Source of the DNA: Hofstenia miamia
Lineage: Eukaryota; Xenacoelomorpha; Acoela; Hofsteniidae
Assembly (NCBI GenBank): GCA_900660155.1
Contig: CABFPE010000138.1
Coordinates: 599,504 to 663,503, forward strand
Length of the DNA: 64,000 nucleotides
Direction: 5' to 3'
The notes below the pieces were generated by a model. That model was given only the letters and a program-made list of their open reading frames with translations, ran no database searches and was not told where the DNA came from. Of the stretch, positions 44,386-56,300 are shown piece by piece. Made by a program: the position numbers and the translations under genes. Numbering within the stretch: the first letter of the stretch is position 1; every line of letters starts with the position of its first letter.

Positions 44386-45001
44386 NCTTCCAAGAGGTAT
44401 GTCAATGCATTGGGTGAGAATTACAAGACTCTGGTAAACAAAAAACTTTTTCACAGTGATGACATGGAAATTGCAACTGCTGGCAATAATGTAAATCATA
44501 TTGTATTAGAATTTAGTAAATAAAAATATAGCATTGTTTTCTTATACATGTATAGTTTATAAAAATAATACTAGTAAAAATCATTAATTATTAGTTATAG
44601 TGGGTTTACAATAAATTTCTTAAATTTACAATGATTATTAGCAAGTGATGATAATAATTTACCTTTTGGAGTGTTCATTCAACACACAAATTTAAAATAG
44701 TCTTTTATACAATCTATAGAATTTTCCATGTTCTGTGGGTATCAATATCCGTGATCAAGTAAATTTTCCACAGGTTGAGAGATTAACTGACTTAAAAATT
44801 CACACTTCATAGCATCACATGCCCAAAACACAGTTTCTTTTCTATAAGACAATTTTAGTGAATCAATAAATTGAAGCATTTGTTCACTTGTGAGATTGCT
44901 TTCTGTAAATATGATATGATGGATTTTATGTTGATACCAATTGAATGCTTTCTGTATATGCCCCAGTAAACAGTCAAAATCCTTCTTTGATTGATGCACT
45001 N
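44386..45001. other. duplicated contig piece bounded by single Ns
   Basis: The 614 bp between N at 44,386 and N at 45,001 are essentially identical to about 45,338-45,951. They contain a second copy of the end of gene X and of gene Y. Near-perfect identity and N boundaries indicate an assembly artefact rather than a biological duplication. Confidence 0.8.
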
Positions 45002-45475
45002 TCTATTTGAAGATCTATGCAGAACCCCACTACCTTCACAGGAGATTATGCCCCCACCACCTGTGCCTGTAAAAGAAAAACACAAGACTCAACACAAACA
45101 AAGACGTCATATAGTCACTAATAATGTGATTGTCTTCCCCACCACAAGCAAGGATGACCATGTTTTACCATACTTAAACAATGTCAATTCCCAACCAACA
45201 ACCTGTATTTTTTCAAATACGAGCCCCACTAGCAAACTACCAAAAAAACTATGACTAACAATCAAAGATGCTGTTCAGCTGAACACAAGATATGGTATCA
45301 CAGTAAAGATAAGACTCAACAATGGTTTCTACTACTTCCTTCCAAGAGGTATGTCAATGCATTGGGTGAGAATTACAAGACTCTGGTAAACAAAAAACTT
45401 TTTCACAGTGATGACATGGAAATTGCAACTGCTGGCAATAATGTAAATCATATTGTATTAGAATTTAGTAAATAA
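45002..45475 (+). pseudogene. P2 gene X, T(R/K)YG-FLPKRY family with basic N-terminus
   Basis: The visible N-terminal part is Pro-rich then strongly basic (VKEKHKTQHKQRR), followed by a linker and LPKKL, a TGA (45,252-45,254), LTIKDAVQLNTRYGITVKIRLNNGFYYFLP, then after a one-base deletion KRYVNALGENYKTLVNKKLFHSDD and VNHIVLEFSK to TAA. The TGA aligns with a Trp conserved in both Z proteins. The start is lost at the N. The basic stretch suggests nucleic-acid binding or nuclear import; this is inference. Confidence 0.7.
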
Positions 45476-45630
45476 AAATATAGCATTGTTTTCTTATACA
45501 TGTATAGTTTATAAAAATAATACTAGTAAAAATCATTAATTATTAGTTATAGTGGGTTTACAATAAATTTCTTAAATTTACAATGATTATTAGCAAGTGA
45601 TGATAATAATTTACCTTTTGGAGTGTTCAT

Positions 45631-45960
45631 TCAACACACAAATTTAAAATAGTCTTTTATACAATCTATAGAATTTTCCATGTTCTGTGGGTATCAATAT
45701 CCGTGATCAAGTAAATTTTCCACAGGTTGAGAGATTAACTGACTTAAAAATTCACACTTCATAGCATCACATGCCCAAAACACAGTTTCTTTTCTATAAG
45801 ACAATTTTAGTGAATCAATAAATTGAAGCATTTGTTCACTTGTGAGATTGCTTTCTGTAAATATGATATGATGGATTTTATGTTGATACCAATTGAATGC
45901 TTTCTGTATATGCCCCAGTAAACAGTCAAAATCCTTCTTTGATTGATGCACTTTTGTCAT
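45631..45960 (-). pseudogene. P2 gene Y, unrecognised conserved protein
   Basis: MTKVHQSKKDFDCLLGHIQKAFNW opens a 110-codon protein matching P1 gene Y at 43.2 kb. One internal TGA replaces the Trp of the P1 copy in HGYWY. It ends IKDYFKFVC before TGA. It converges tail to tail with gene X, about 155 bp apart. Predicted helical, no membrane segment, no recognised family. Confidence 0.7.
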
Positions 45961-46565
45961 CCATCAAAATTAATAGCTCTTTAATAATAAAATTCTGTAA
46001 TCAGAAATAAAACTCAGGTTAAATTGAATAATCACATATTTTTTTGGTAAAGTTTTTGCCATTTGAATAAAAACCATACATGCAAATTCGTTCTACTCAT
46101 CATTGTCAAAAAATAATAATTTTAATGTCAATGTTTTTAATATTTGCTATATTTTAATCATTTAATAATAATGATAAATAATTTTTAAAAAATTAATTTT
46201 TTTATATTTTCAACTTTTATCATGTATTGTTTATTTGGAAAAATACTTCTCAAACCAGTGTTTATATTTACATGGTCACATGTATACTGACTTGCATTAA
46301 TCTCATGGTAAGCTTCTATTTTTTTATTAAGAATCTATGGTTAATAATATTTCCTCTATAAATTTACTCCATTTTTTTGTTTTTATATTTTAAGCAAAGC
46401 AATAAATAATCCAGATTATAATAAACACAGTAGATATAATCAATCTTGTATTTTAAGCAAATGGTAAACATGTTTCTTAAATTAGGTTGTTTTGTTTCAC
46501 TAGTAAGTACTAATTTTTAGCAATTAAAATAGAAATCAATGGCACATATATATTTTATTCTAAAA

Positions 46566-46933
46566 TTACACACTAAATCTCAGTACAGTTTGTGCTCTGC
46601 CTCCAGGATATAATGCTGGTTTATCTTTACTGCATTGAATTCTAAGCCCAATAAGCATCTTGTATTTTCCACCTCTAGTTTTTCTGCATATCACCTGGGT
46701 AAGAAGAAGCAGTTGCCATTTTCCAGTATAATTTTTACTGCTGGACCATACTTTGTCTGGATACAGAATGCATTGCAAATTTTTTCCCACTTGCCAATTT
46801 TTAATTCATTAATGGGAATGTATTTAATTTGACGCTCCTCTGAGATTTCATTCAGTTTGGTTATCACCTCTGGTTGAATTACTTTACCAATAGTCTCTAT
46901 GGAATACACAGTCTTTGGTAATATTGGCTTCAA
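46566..46933 (-). pseudogene. P2 gene Z, T(R/K)YG-FLPxRY family protein
   Basis: MKPILPKTVYSIETIGKVI, then ELKIGKWEKICNAFCIQTKYGPAVKIILENGNCFFLPR, an in-frame TGA where the family has Arg (a CGA to TGA change), YAEKLE and, in another frame, YKMLIGLRIQC and QTVLRFSV before TAA. It matches P1 gene Z in layout and ending. Upstream (to about 47,033) a basic frame (KAASKSHTKKSAKVGKSK) may be its original N-terminus, separated by a frameshift. Confidence 0.7.
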
Positions 46934-47417
46934 TATATTTTGGGTTGTGAGAGAATGTCTTGTTTGCTCTTCCCAACTTTTGCAGATTTTTTAGTATGAG
47001 ATTTGCTAGCAGCTTTCAGAGTCATCATCAAATTTAAAATTGAAAAAAGTATTCAAAGCACAAGTTATTTATTACACAGTTTTAGCATATAAACCAATCA
47101 AAAATAACTTAATTCATTTTATCAAATCATCAACTAATGTGATTAACTCATTTGCCAACATTGTTAGAATATTATAAAATATCTGTTATGTGTGTACACC
47201 CATGTATCTAGTTTATCTTAATATCAATTTACCGTTTCCACCTTCTTCTATAAAGAATAATGTTTTAGATTATAAAATTCCTGGTTTCCCCCATAGCGTA
47301 TTGTATCTATGTGCTTAAAAATTTACTTAACTCTATGCTAAGAACCAAGAATCTGTTTACATGACTCAGGGCTAAGAATTACTGCTGTGTTTAAATTTTT
47401 CCAGGGTTTGGGTTTTT

Positions 47418-47609
47418 TTGCAAAAAATGCCTAGAAACACATTAGCAATGTTTTTGACAGAAGCTTTTAATCTGTCACATTCAAGTGTACTCAATTTAAA
47501 ATCTTTTTATTACCACATCCAGAAACCTGGGAAGAGAATCTGTCAATCATGTGAAAAACTTGACATTTTAAAAGATTTTCTTGGAGAATCTGCCAACATA
47601 TCAAATTAG
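47418..47609 (+). CDS. small frame of unknown role, possible first exon of W
   Basis: 63 codons: a helical N-terminus (PRNTLAMFLTEAFNLS), FYYHIQKPGKRICQSCEKLD with a CxxC pair, and FLGESANISN. Same strand as W and upstream of it, so it could be a separate small gene or an earlier exon. No family recognised. Confidence 0.4.
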   Translation: MQKMPRNTLAMFLTEAFNLSHSSVLNLKSFYYHIQKPGKRICQSCEKLDILKDFLGESANISN

Positions 47610-47855
47610 TTAAAAGCTTTTTTTTGCTTACCTGCCTACTTGAGATTTTTAAGTACCACAAATTGACTTTATCACAAAACTTTCCTTAATTGATTTTACT
47701 TTTCACTAATTGGATATTCTCCATCCAATCAAAACTCAATGTCTCCTGCATTTTAAATTTATATTATCAAATGATATTCTCATTTGAACTTTGGTTAAAA
47801 GCAGTTTGTTTTCAATGTACTTTAATATGTCTGTCAATGTTTCTGAATTTCTCTC

Positions 47856-48247
47856 TGGCTGGAATGCCAAATATCATACCAGAAACCCTTTATAAAAGTG
47901 ACTCAGAAATTAGCTTTGATGAAACCATGTAAGACATTCTTTTGTAAAATATATTATCTAAGAACTTTTTATTATATTCATAAAATTACATTTTTAAATT
48001 TTAATCTAGAAAAAATGTGTAATACTGTATATGTTTTTTTGTATTAATCAAATTTTTTTAGCTTTGATAATATCCCAGAAGAACAAGAAAATTTTGAGGA
48101 CTGGTCGCAAAGTTTTGAAAATCAGGTTGATGAAATGATGATTGAATGCAAGCACTCTCAAATTGGATGTGGAGACAAACAACCAAGCACATCAGGTACA
48201 AGCAATACCCAGAGTGTTAACAATGTTTCCACAAACAACAATACCAC
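47856..48247 (+). pseudogene. P2 gene W, two putative exons
   Basis: A first coding piece (IPETLYKSDSEISFDET) ends at GTAAGA (47,929). A T-rich tract and AG at 48,060-48,061 open the second (FDNIPEEQENFEDWSQSFENQ, VDEMMIECKH, then Ser/Thr/Asn-rich to NNNTT) ending at the strong donor GTGAGT (48,248). The phase agrees across the first intron, and the second exon with its donor is conserved in P1 (38,511-38,684). It is acidic then polar, likely disordered. Joining to the zinc-finger segment at 49,992 does not keep frame by one base, so either an exon is missing or an indel has occurred. Confidence 0.55.
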
Positions 48248-48854
48248 GTGAGTACACTCTAGCATGCATTTCTTATTTTGAAAATTGTGTTTGCCATCTT
48301 TTCCAATATTAAAAACGTGATAGAGTTTTTACAATTTAAATAATCCAACACTCTTGTCAATGTTTTTTAATTTGAAAACATGTTAAACACAATTATTTGA
48401 GTGTGATTCACCAGATATTTTTTAAAAAAATTTATAAAATACATATTGTATATTAATTAGAGGTTTTCTGTTTTTACAAATTTCAAAAACAAGTTGGTTT
48501 TATTTAATCACTGAAAATATTTCTTGTACAAGTGTCTACTTATTTTTTAAACATTACAGCAGTTATTTTGTTAAATGCATTCTCTCTATTTAATTTTAAA
48601 GAGACATGTTAATATCTAATACATTGTTTTTTTTTCCAACACAAGATCATTTTATGTTAATTGTATTCTTGCTATTTTATTTTAAATTGGTTTTTATTAC
48701 TGAAAAGGAGAGAGAAACAAAATCTTGAAAAATCAATTTATTAGACAACTGTCATTGTTTTCCATTTTAAATAGATGGAAGGAATTTCTTTCTCACTCAT
48801 TAAAGATATGTGTAAAATGAATTTTAACCCAATTTGCAATTTGGTATGATATAA

Positions 48855-49800
48855 GATTGTCAACTCTCTACATATTTTTATAATTGCATAATTATGTTTA
48901 ATTTCTCCACGTAATGTTTTTGTCAAAATAGACATTCTCATAATGTTTATGTGTTAGTTGCTACCAACTATTTATCTTAATTTTTTGTTGGAATAATGCA
49001 TGTGTTAACTATTTTTTAAAAATGCTAAATTTTTTAATATAACACCCTGGTTTTTAAGGTGATTGAGAAGTTATTTATTTAGTTAAACATAAATTTGTTT
49101 AAAAGAGTTTTAAACAAATATGAGGTGTAATTACTTAATTTTATTTTATTTTAAATAATGCCTTTTGGTGAATACTCAATTTATTTTGTTAAAATGTAAT
49201 TTTGTTTAAACACATGTGTGCATTATCTGATTTTTACTGAATATGCGTTTTATAAATGTTTTCAATACACTATCTGTTTAAAATAATTTCTGTTTTGGGA
49301 TGAATACTCAATTTATTTTGTTAAAATGTCAATTTATACTTTACATTTATTATAGAACATCAAGTGTCTCCTCATTTTGTGGTTTATTATTTAATATGCT
49401 ACAAGATTACCATCTCTCTCTATGCATTTTTATAACTGCATAATTATTTTTAAGTGTCTTGCATGCTCCATTAGTCATTCAGTGTTTCCTCAATACACAT
49501 TTTAAATGTAATTGGTGTTTTACGGGAAGAGAGAGTTTTCATTATTGAATGTTTATTTTTTACATGTGCATGTGTTAATATCTATTTACATTATACTGAC
49601 AATTTTTTATCAAACACCCAGGTTTTTTAGGGTGATTATGAGATGTTATTTATTTAGTTAAATGTAATTTTGTTTAAAAGAGTTTTAAAAAATATGAGGT
49701 GTTATCACTTAATTTATTTTAAATAATGCCTTTGGGTGAATACTCAATTTATTTTGTTAAAATTTAATTTTGTTTAAACATGCATGTGTATTATTTGTTT
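48855..49800 (+). repeat. diverged tandem duplication (about 550-bp unit) in presumed intron
   Basis: Blocks recur in order, e.g. TATTTTTATAATTGCATAATTAT near 48,880 and again near 49,425, and TTTAAATAATGCCTTTTGGTG near 49,150 and 49,720. Non-coding. Confidence 0.6.
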
Positions 49801-49991
49801 TATATCTCTATTACTGATTACATGTTTTACATAGATTACTAATTATATACCATGTTTATGCATATTTTTAAAATTCAAATGTGTGTCAAAAACAAAATTA
49901 TTTCATCTTTGAAAAATGAGTTGCGTTTATGTTAAAACCTAAAATATTCCTTTCCATGTTTTAAGTTTTTTTTCAATTGATATTTTCCAAG

Positions 49992-50245
49992 TTTTGCTAA
50001 TGCATGGTCTATTTAGACCAAAAAAACCATCTCAATATTTCTGTGGTTTGTGTCAATATAATAACCCCTCCCCACAAAAAGTAAGATCTCATTTACAATC
50101 AAGGCATAGATGCATGGTAGTTAATTTTTGCCTCTATTGTGAAACCTATTTTGGAAGCAAGGCTGAGCTACATAAGCATATTGATAAAAGCCATCCAAAT
50201 GAGATTCTGGCAACTTCAACTTTGAATAATAATAATAACCATTAG
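49992..50245 (+). CDS. C2H2 double zinc-finger segment preceding polymerase
   Basis: Preceded by a pyrimidine-rich tract and TTTTCCAAG, a good 3' splice site, so probably an internal exon. Two canonical C2H2 fingers: YFCGLCQYNN...H....H and FCLYCETYFGSKAELHKHIDKSH, each CX2CX12HX4H. It ends in Asn-rich codons and TAG at 50,243. The polymerase gene starts within 100 bp on the same strand, so this may be a DNA-binding head of the polymerase or of gene W. Confidence 0.65.
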
Positions 50246-50259
50246 AAAATAATGAAGAA

Positions 50260-53200
50260 ATGTCGGTGGTAATCCATCCAACATCCTGTCCTATATCAGT
50301 TTTTCAATCAGGACTAAGTGAAGCAAATTTCTATAACCTAGTTGACCAGATTGCAGGTTATATTAGTATGTATATTCTTGGTAAACCCGAAAACTGGACA
50401 ATCCAACCTATGTTTTGTCTACTCAGTATTAGCCTGTCTACACTCAGAAATTAAAAATCAATGTCAGATAACACCCTTGAACAAATTTCTTTCAGAATTG
50501 ATATGCAAAGGTTTAACATTTCCATTGTCAATCAACAATGTATGTATTTTTGAAACATGGAATTTGTTAAATGTTAATGTATACTCACTAAATGAACAAT
50601 GTCTTGTGCCAGCATATATGTCCCCATGCCATCATCAGAAGACAGTTAATTTGTTGTTAATAGAAAATGGTGAAAAGAGCCACTACCTTGCCATTACAAA
50701 TTTGAGTGCATGTCTCTGGTTTTTTAGGAATAGAAACCATGAATTCTTTTGCCCTAAATGTTTATCCAGATTCAAGACCTAAGAAAATTTATCAAAACAT
50801 GAGATTAAGTGCAGCAAAGTATCAGAACCAAATATTACTTTCCCAAACCAATCAGATAAAAGCTTACAGCTCTCAAAATTACGTTCCCATAGTTGGTACT
50901 CTAGATATAGAAGTGATTTACAGAAAAGTTCATTGTGTTCAACCAAATCCATCTACAAGCTATACAATGTGAGATGTTGAACAAATTCCTTCAGGTGTCT
51001 GTGTGGTGACGAGTAGCGTGGACAAATTATTAACATGCAAGATTTATACTGGTGAGCAATGTATGAAGCATGGATGGAATCATTTACAGAAATTGGCAAA
51101 ACAGTCATATGAGATGAAGAAGCACCATTGTGAACTGATAATATCAGAGGAGCAGAGGAGTTTTATGTTGTCATCAGCAACAAAATGTATATTTTGTAAA
51201 AAAACCATTTACACATGAGGATGTCAAAGTCATAGATCATTGCCATTTTTCCAGAGAAATATTTTAAATCAAAGTCCACAATTTACACCAGTTTTTATGC
51301 ATCATGGGAGCAAGTATGACATGCATACTTTATTAAAAACCTTAGAAATGAAAGATGGGGAGAGAGTATCCTGTGTTCCATGCACCTCTGAAGTGTTCTT
51401 ATTAAGTTTGATGGTGCCTGTAGACAGTTATAATGATAAACACGGAATTTACAAACTGATATATGAGGAACACTGGTTTTTAGATAGCTATCAATTCATA
51501 GCCACAAGTCTGTCAACCCTTGCAAAAAACATTGGATTGGAAAAATACAAATTTTTAAATGAGGGTATGGGGAACAAAAAGCAGAGGCGTTTTCCCATGG
51601 TAAAGGTGTATTCCCTTTTACATGGTTTGACAGCTTTGATAAATTTAATGAATTGAGTCTTCCAGATTTAGAAGATTGGAGAGATGCATTAACCCAGAAG
51701 GAGTTTGATTTTGAATGCAGTAACACATGGGTCTTGGGAGGGTGTGAAAATTTTAAACATTACCATAATAACTATCTGATTGCAGACAGCTTATTCTCCT
51801 TGATGTGATACACGAGTTTAGAATACAGAGCATGGAGATGTATAATCTAGACCCCGTCCACTTTTTTACACTATCAAACTTTAGCTGGCATGCAATGTTG
51901 AAGTATACAGATATCTCTCTTGATCCTATACATGATGAAGAAGAATTAAATTTTATAATTGATGGGATTTTCAGAGGGATGTGCTCTATGTTTTCTGATT
52001 GTTATTTTAAAGCCAACAATCCAATGGTAGAAGGGTATGATCCCCAGAAGGAGACCACCTATGGGTTCTATGGAGACGCCAATAGTCTATATGCCAGAAC
52101 CATGTGTTTAAACCTTCCTATAGGTGGTCTATTATGGTCTTCAGCAAAACTCGAAAAAATATTGTCCACACCACAAGATTCAAAGACTGGATATTTGGTG
52201 GAAGTTGATCTAGAATACCTGCAACATTTACATGATGATCATTTTGACTTTCCCCTGGCTCCTCATAAGATGACAATAGAAGATAAGCACTTATCACAAT
52301 ATCAACTTGAAATAAAAAATCAGTTAAAAATAAAGTAGGCAAGCATTTTATAAGAAAGAAAATTACATTGTTTACTACAAGGTATTAAAGTTTTATATTG
52401 AACGCAGATTGATAATTACAAAATTTCCCAAAGCCCTCGAGTTTAAACAGGCACCATTTTTGAAACCATATATCAACCTCAATACTGAGAAAAGAAAAGC
52501 TGTGTGAAATGATTTTGAAAAAGCGTTTTACAAGTTAATGTTGAATGCAGTATTTGGTAAATTTATGGAGAATTTGAAAAAGAGAATAAATATAAAGTTT
52601 GCACATGATTTGGAATCAGCAGAGAAATTTATAAAGAAACCAGAGTTTAAATTGTACAACATCATTAGCAAGGATTTGGTACAAGTTATGATGAGCCAAA
52701 AAGATATTTTATGTGACAAAGTAAATTATATTGGGATGGCAATACTTGACATGTCCAAGTTAATAATGTTTAAATTTCACTATGAGATCATTAAACCCAC
52801 ATTTAAGAATCGAATTATGTTATTGTATTCCAACACAGACTCTCTCATGTATAAGATTAAATCAGAGAATGTGTACACCAAATTAGCCTCCATCTCAGAT
52901 TATTTTGACTTTTCCAACTATCCAAAGAATTCACCATTATATAGTGATATAAATAAAAAAGTATATTTGAAGATAAAGGATGAGTTGGGTGGAGGGGTTT
53001 TATCACAACTTGTGACACTAAAACCAAAATTGTACTCTATCAAATATATGAATGACAGTCACGAGGTGTTGGAAATGGCTAGAGCAAAAGGTGTGACTCA
53101 CTCTGTGAAGCAGACAATGAACTTTGACCTTTTCAAGTCCATTGTATTGCAAGAAGGCATCATTCAAAGACCAATGACTGGAATATGCTCGCACATGCAT

Positions 53201-53341
53201 TCAATTAGTGTAGAGACGTCAAATCCTATAGCATTATCATGCTATGATAATAAATGCTATCTCCTAAATAGCATAGAAATGCTGCCATATGGACATAAAG
53301 ATAATAACAATTTACATGTTAAACTCTTGTTTAGATATTGA
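50260..53341 (+). pseudogene. Polinton-type DNA polymerase B (protein-primed family), inactivated
   Basis: About 1,000 codons in six or more blocks. N-terminal Polinton-specific region: CFVYSVLACLHS, GLTFPLSINNV, VNVYSLNE, SHYLAITNLS, FFCPKCLSRF. Exonuclease: GTLDIEVIY (50,904) and HHGSKYDMHTLL (51,316). Then YNLDPVHFFTLSNFSWHAMLK. Polymerase motif A GFYGDANSLYA, motif B KLMLNAVFGKFMEN, motif C YSNTDS, where the first catalytic Asp is Asn (codon 52,832-52,834). Then SNYPKNSPLY and LVTLKPKLYS. Frameshifts or stops occur near 50,450, 50,780, 50,970, 51,218, 51,650, 51,808, 52,337 and 52,505. It would replicate the element by protein priming; here it is dead. Confidence 0.9.
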
Positions 53342-56300
53342 AACAATTAATAATTCACAGTCCATCATTGCTACTACCTCTGCACTAATTGATGATGGGG
53401 TTAAATGTCTTCATCTAGGTATATGAAAATTTATATTGTATGTATTATTAATTTGTATTTTAGATTCAGACACATAGTAATTCATAGTTCATTCTCCCTC
53501 CCATGTTGTACCTGCTTCAAGTCTTTGTATATGGTAATTTATTTTTTAAAAATTAAATATTATATTTTACATTTAAATATTCCCAGTGTTCTACCTCTGT
53601 TGTTGATGGTTTATCCTGTTTACTTAATTGCTCCCTCCACCATGTTCAATGCGAATTTGTATAATTTCTCCGTGTAATGTTTTTGTCAATGTTGATTTTA
53701 AATTAATTTTTTATTTAGAATTCCGTCGTTTGAATAATTGACTACCTCACATACAAAGTTTACCCATTCTCCATGTCCATTTGATCTCTCAAATGCTCCC
53801 ACTATGTCTAATTTATTTTTAAAATGGTATAATTTAATTAATCTGATGTTTATTTATGTGAATTTTTAGCCTCCATGCAATGAGATGTGATTATGCTCCC
53901 CCCATTTGTTTGTTTGCCATTTGAAAATTTGCCTCTCCCAATGCATGATATTTTGTAAAAGATGGTAATAGTTATTTCATTGACTGATTATTTATGCACA
54001 TTTTAGTTTCCATGTGATGTAATTACCCTCCAATGAATGTTTGCTTGCTAATTATAAAAAGTCCGTCTCTCCAATGCCTCCCACACATTTAATTTATTTT
54101 GTAAATGGTATAATANTGCTAAGGTTTATTTAGTTTTATATATTTTGCTAAGGTTTATTTAGTTTCACTGACTATAGAAAAAAGTTTGCCATCATTGGTG
54201 ATTTTGTTTAAACATTTAATTCTGTTGTTTTTCTATTGGTATAAGAAGAAATGTTCCCGTCACACTGAATGATTCTCTGTCAACTGAAAAAAAGTTATTC
54301 ACCCAATGGTATAATATATTTTAATTATATTTTTTTAGTATAATATATTTTAATTATATTTTTTTAAAAGGTTTATTTAGATTCCCATGTGTTTTAATAA
54401 AGAAATGGTTTTCCATCATCAACTGATGAAAGAATGCCTCTTTGATACTAACAAATCTCATACAATAAATACAGTAGAAGAAATTTATTATATATTTTGC
54501 TAAGGTTTATTTAGTTTCTCATACTATAGAAAAAACTTTGCCATCTTTGATGATTTGGTTTAAACATTTAATTCTGTTGTTTTTCTATTGGTATAAGAAG
54601 AAATGTTCCCGTCACACTGAATGATTCTCTGTCAACTGAAAAAAAGTTATTCACCCTATGCTCCCCATGTTTAATTTATCTTGAAAATGGTATAATATAT
54701 TTTAATTATTTTTTTATAAAATGTTATTTTAGATCCCCATGTGTTTTAAGAAAGAAGAAGTTTTCCATCATCAACTGATGAAAGAATGCCTCTTTGATGC
54801 TAACAAATCTCATACAATAAATATGGTAGAAGAAATTAATTATATATTTTGCTAAGGTTTATTTAGTTTCGCCGACTACACAAAAAAGTTCGCCATTGTT
54901 GGTGATTCAGTTTAAACATTTAATTCTGTTGTTTTTCTATTGGTATAAGAAGAAATGTTCTCATCATATAAAACAACCCCCATTAATTACTTGCTCAAAA
55001 TGAGGTGATACAGTTTATTGTGATTATGATTTTAAAATACTATTTAGTCCCTGCGTGAAGTCATTATGTATTGATGAGGAAGTTAGCAGAAAAACCAACA
55101 CTTGCATTATCCCTCCAAATTCTTATAGTGTAAAAGCAAGTTAACCTCCATTCTCAATGTATTCTGTTCAGTGCGGAAAATTGGAATTACGTTGATGTTA
55201 ACCATAGGAGGCAACTAAATCAATCCATGGGCGTATTATTCTTTTGTGTTGATAATATCAAATTCTCTGGCATGCAATAATGCTGTGTTAATTAAATATG
55301 TCAAAAGAGATTGTCTATAAAAAATCTTGATTATTATTTGCATGGCATAATTATTCCCTATTTTAATTTTGCGGATGCATAACATTTATATCGATGCTTA
55401 GATATATCTTATTGGTGGTGTTGTATGATTATCAACACACATCAGATGAACAAGACTTGATGAGAATTATCTATGCATGGGAAATGAAGACGAGGGTTGA
55501 CAAGAATATATGAACTCATCAATGTTGGCAATGATAAGCTAATACAATAGACAAAATTTAATAGTGTGATTTACCATTATTATAAGTGTAGCATGTATAA
55601 TATAGATGTGTTTTGTCTTGTTTTTANGCCTCTCCCAATGCATGATATTTTGTAAAAGATGGTAATAGTTATTTCATTGACTGATTATTTATGCACATTT
55701 TAGTTTCCATGTGATGTAATTACCCTCCAATGAATGTTTGCTTGCTAATTATAAAAAGTCCGTCTCTCCAATTCCTCCCACACATTTAATTTATTTTTAA
55801 ATGGTATAATATATTTTAATTGATTGATTATTTATATATAGTTTAGTTTCCACACTCTGCTGAATGATTCTCCATCAATTGAAAGAAAGTTATTCACCCT
55901 ATGCTCCCCACGTTTAATTTATCTTGAAAATGGTATAATATATTTTAATTATATTTTTTTAAAAGGTTTATTTAGATCCCCATGTGTTTTAAAAAAGAAG
56001 AAGTTTTCCATCATCAACTGATGAAAGAATGCCTCTTTGATGCTAACAAATCTCATACAATAAATACAGTAGAAGAAATTAATTATATATTTTGCTAAGG
56101 TTTATTTAGTTTCACTGACTATAGAAAAAAGTTTGCCATCATTGATGATTTGGTTTAAACATTTAATTCTGTTGTTTTTCTATTGGTATAAGAAGAAATG
56201 TTCCCGTCACACTGAATGATTCTCTGTCAACTGAAAAAAAGTTATTCACCCTATGCTCCCCATGTTTAATTTATCTTGAAAATGGTATAATATATTTTAA

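Noticed and set aside
44387-45000. A genuine second copy of genes X and Y
   Set aside because: Virtually identical to the neighbouring block and delimited by Ns; more likely an assembly duplicate.
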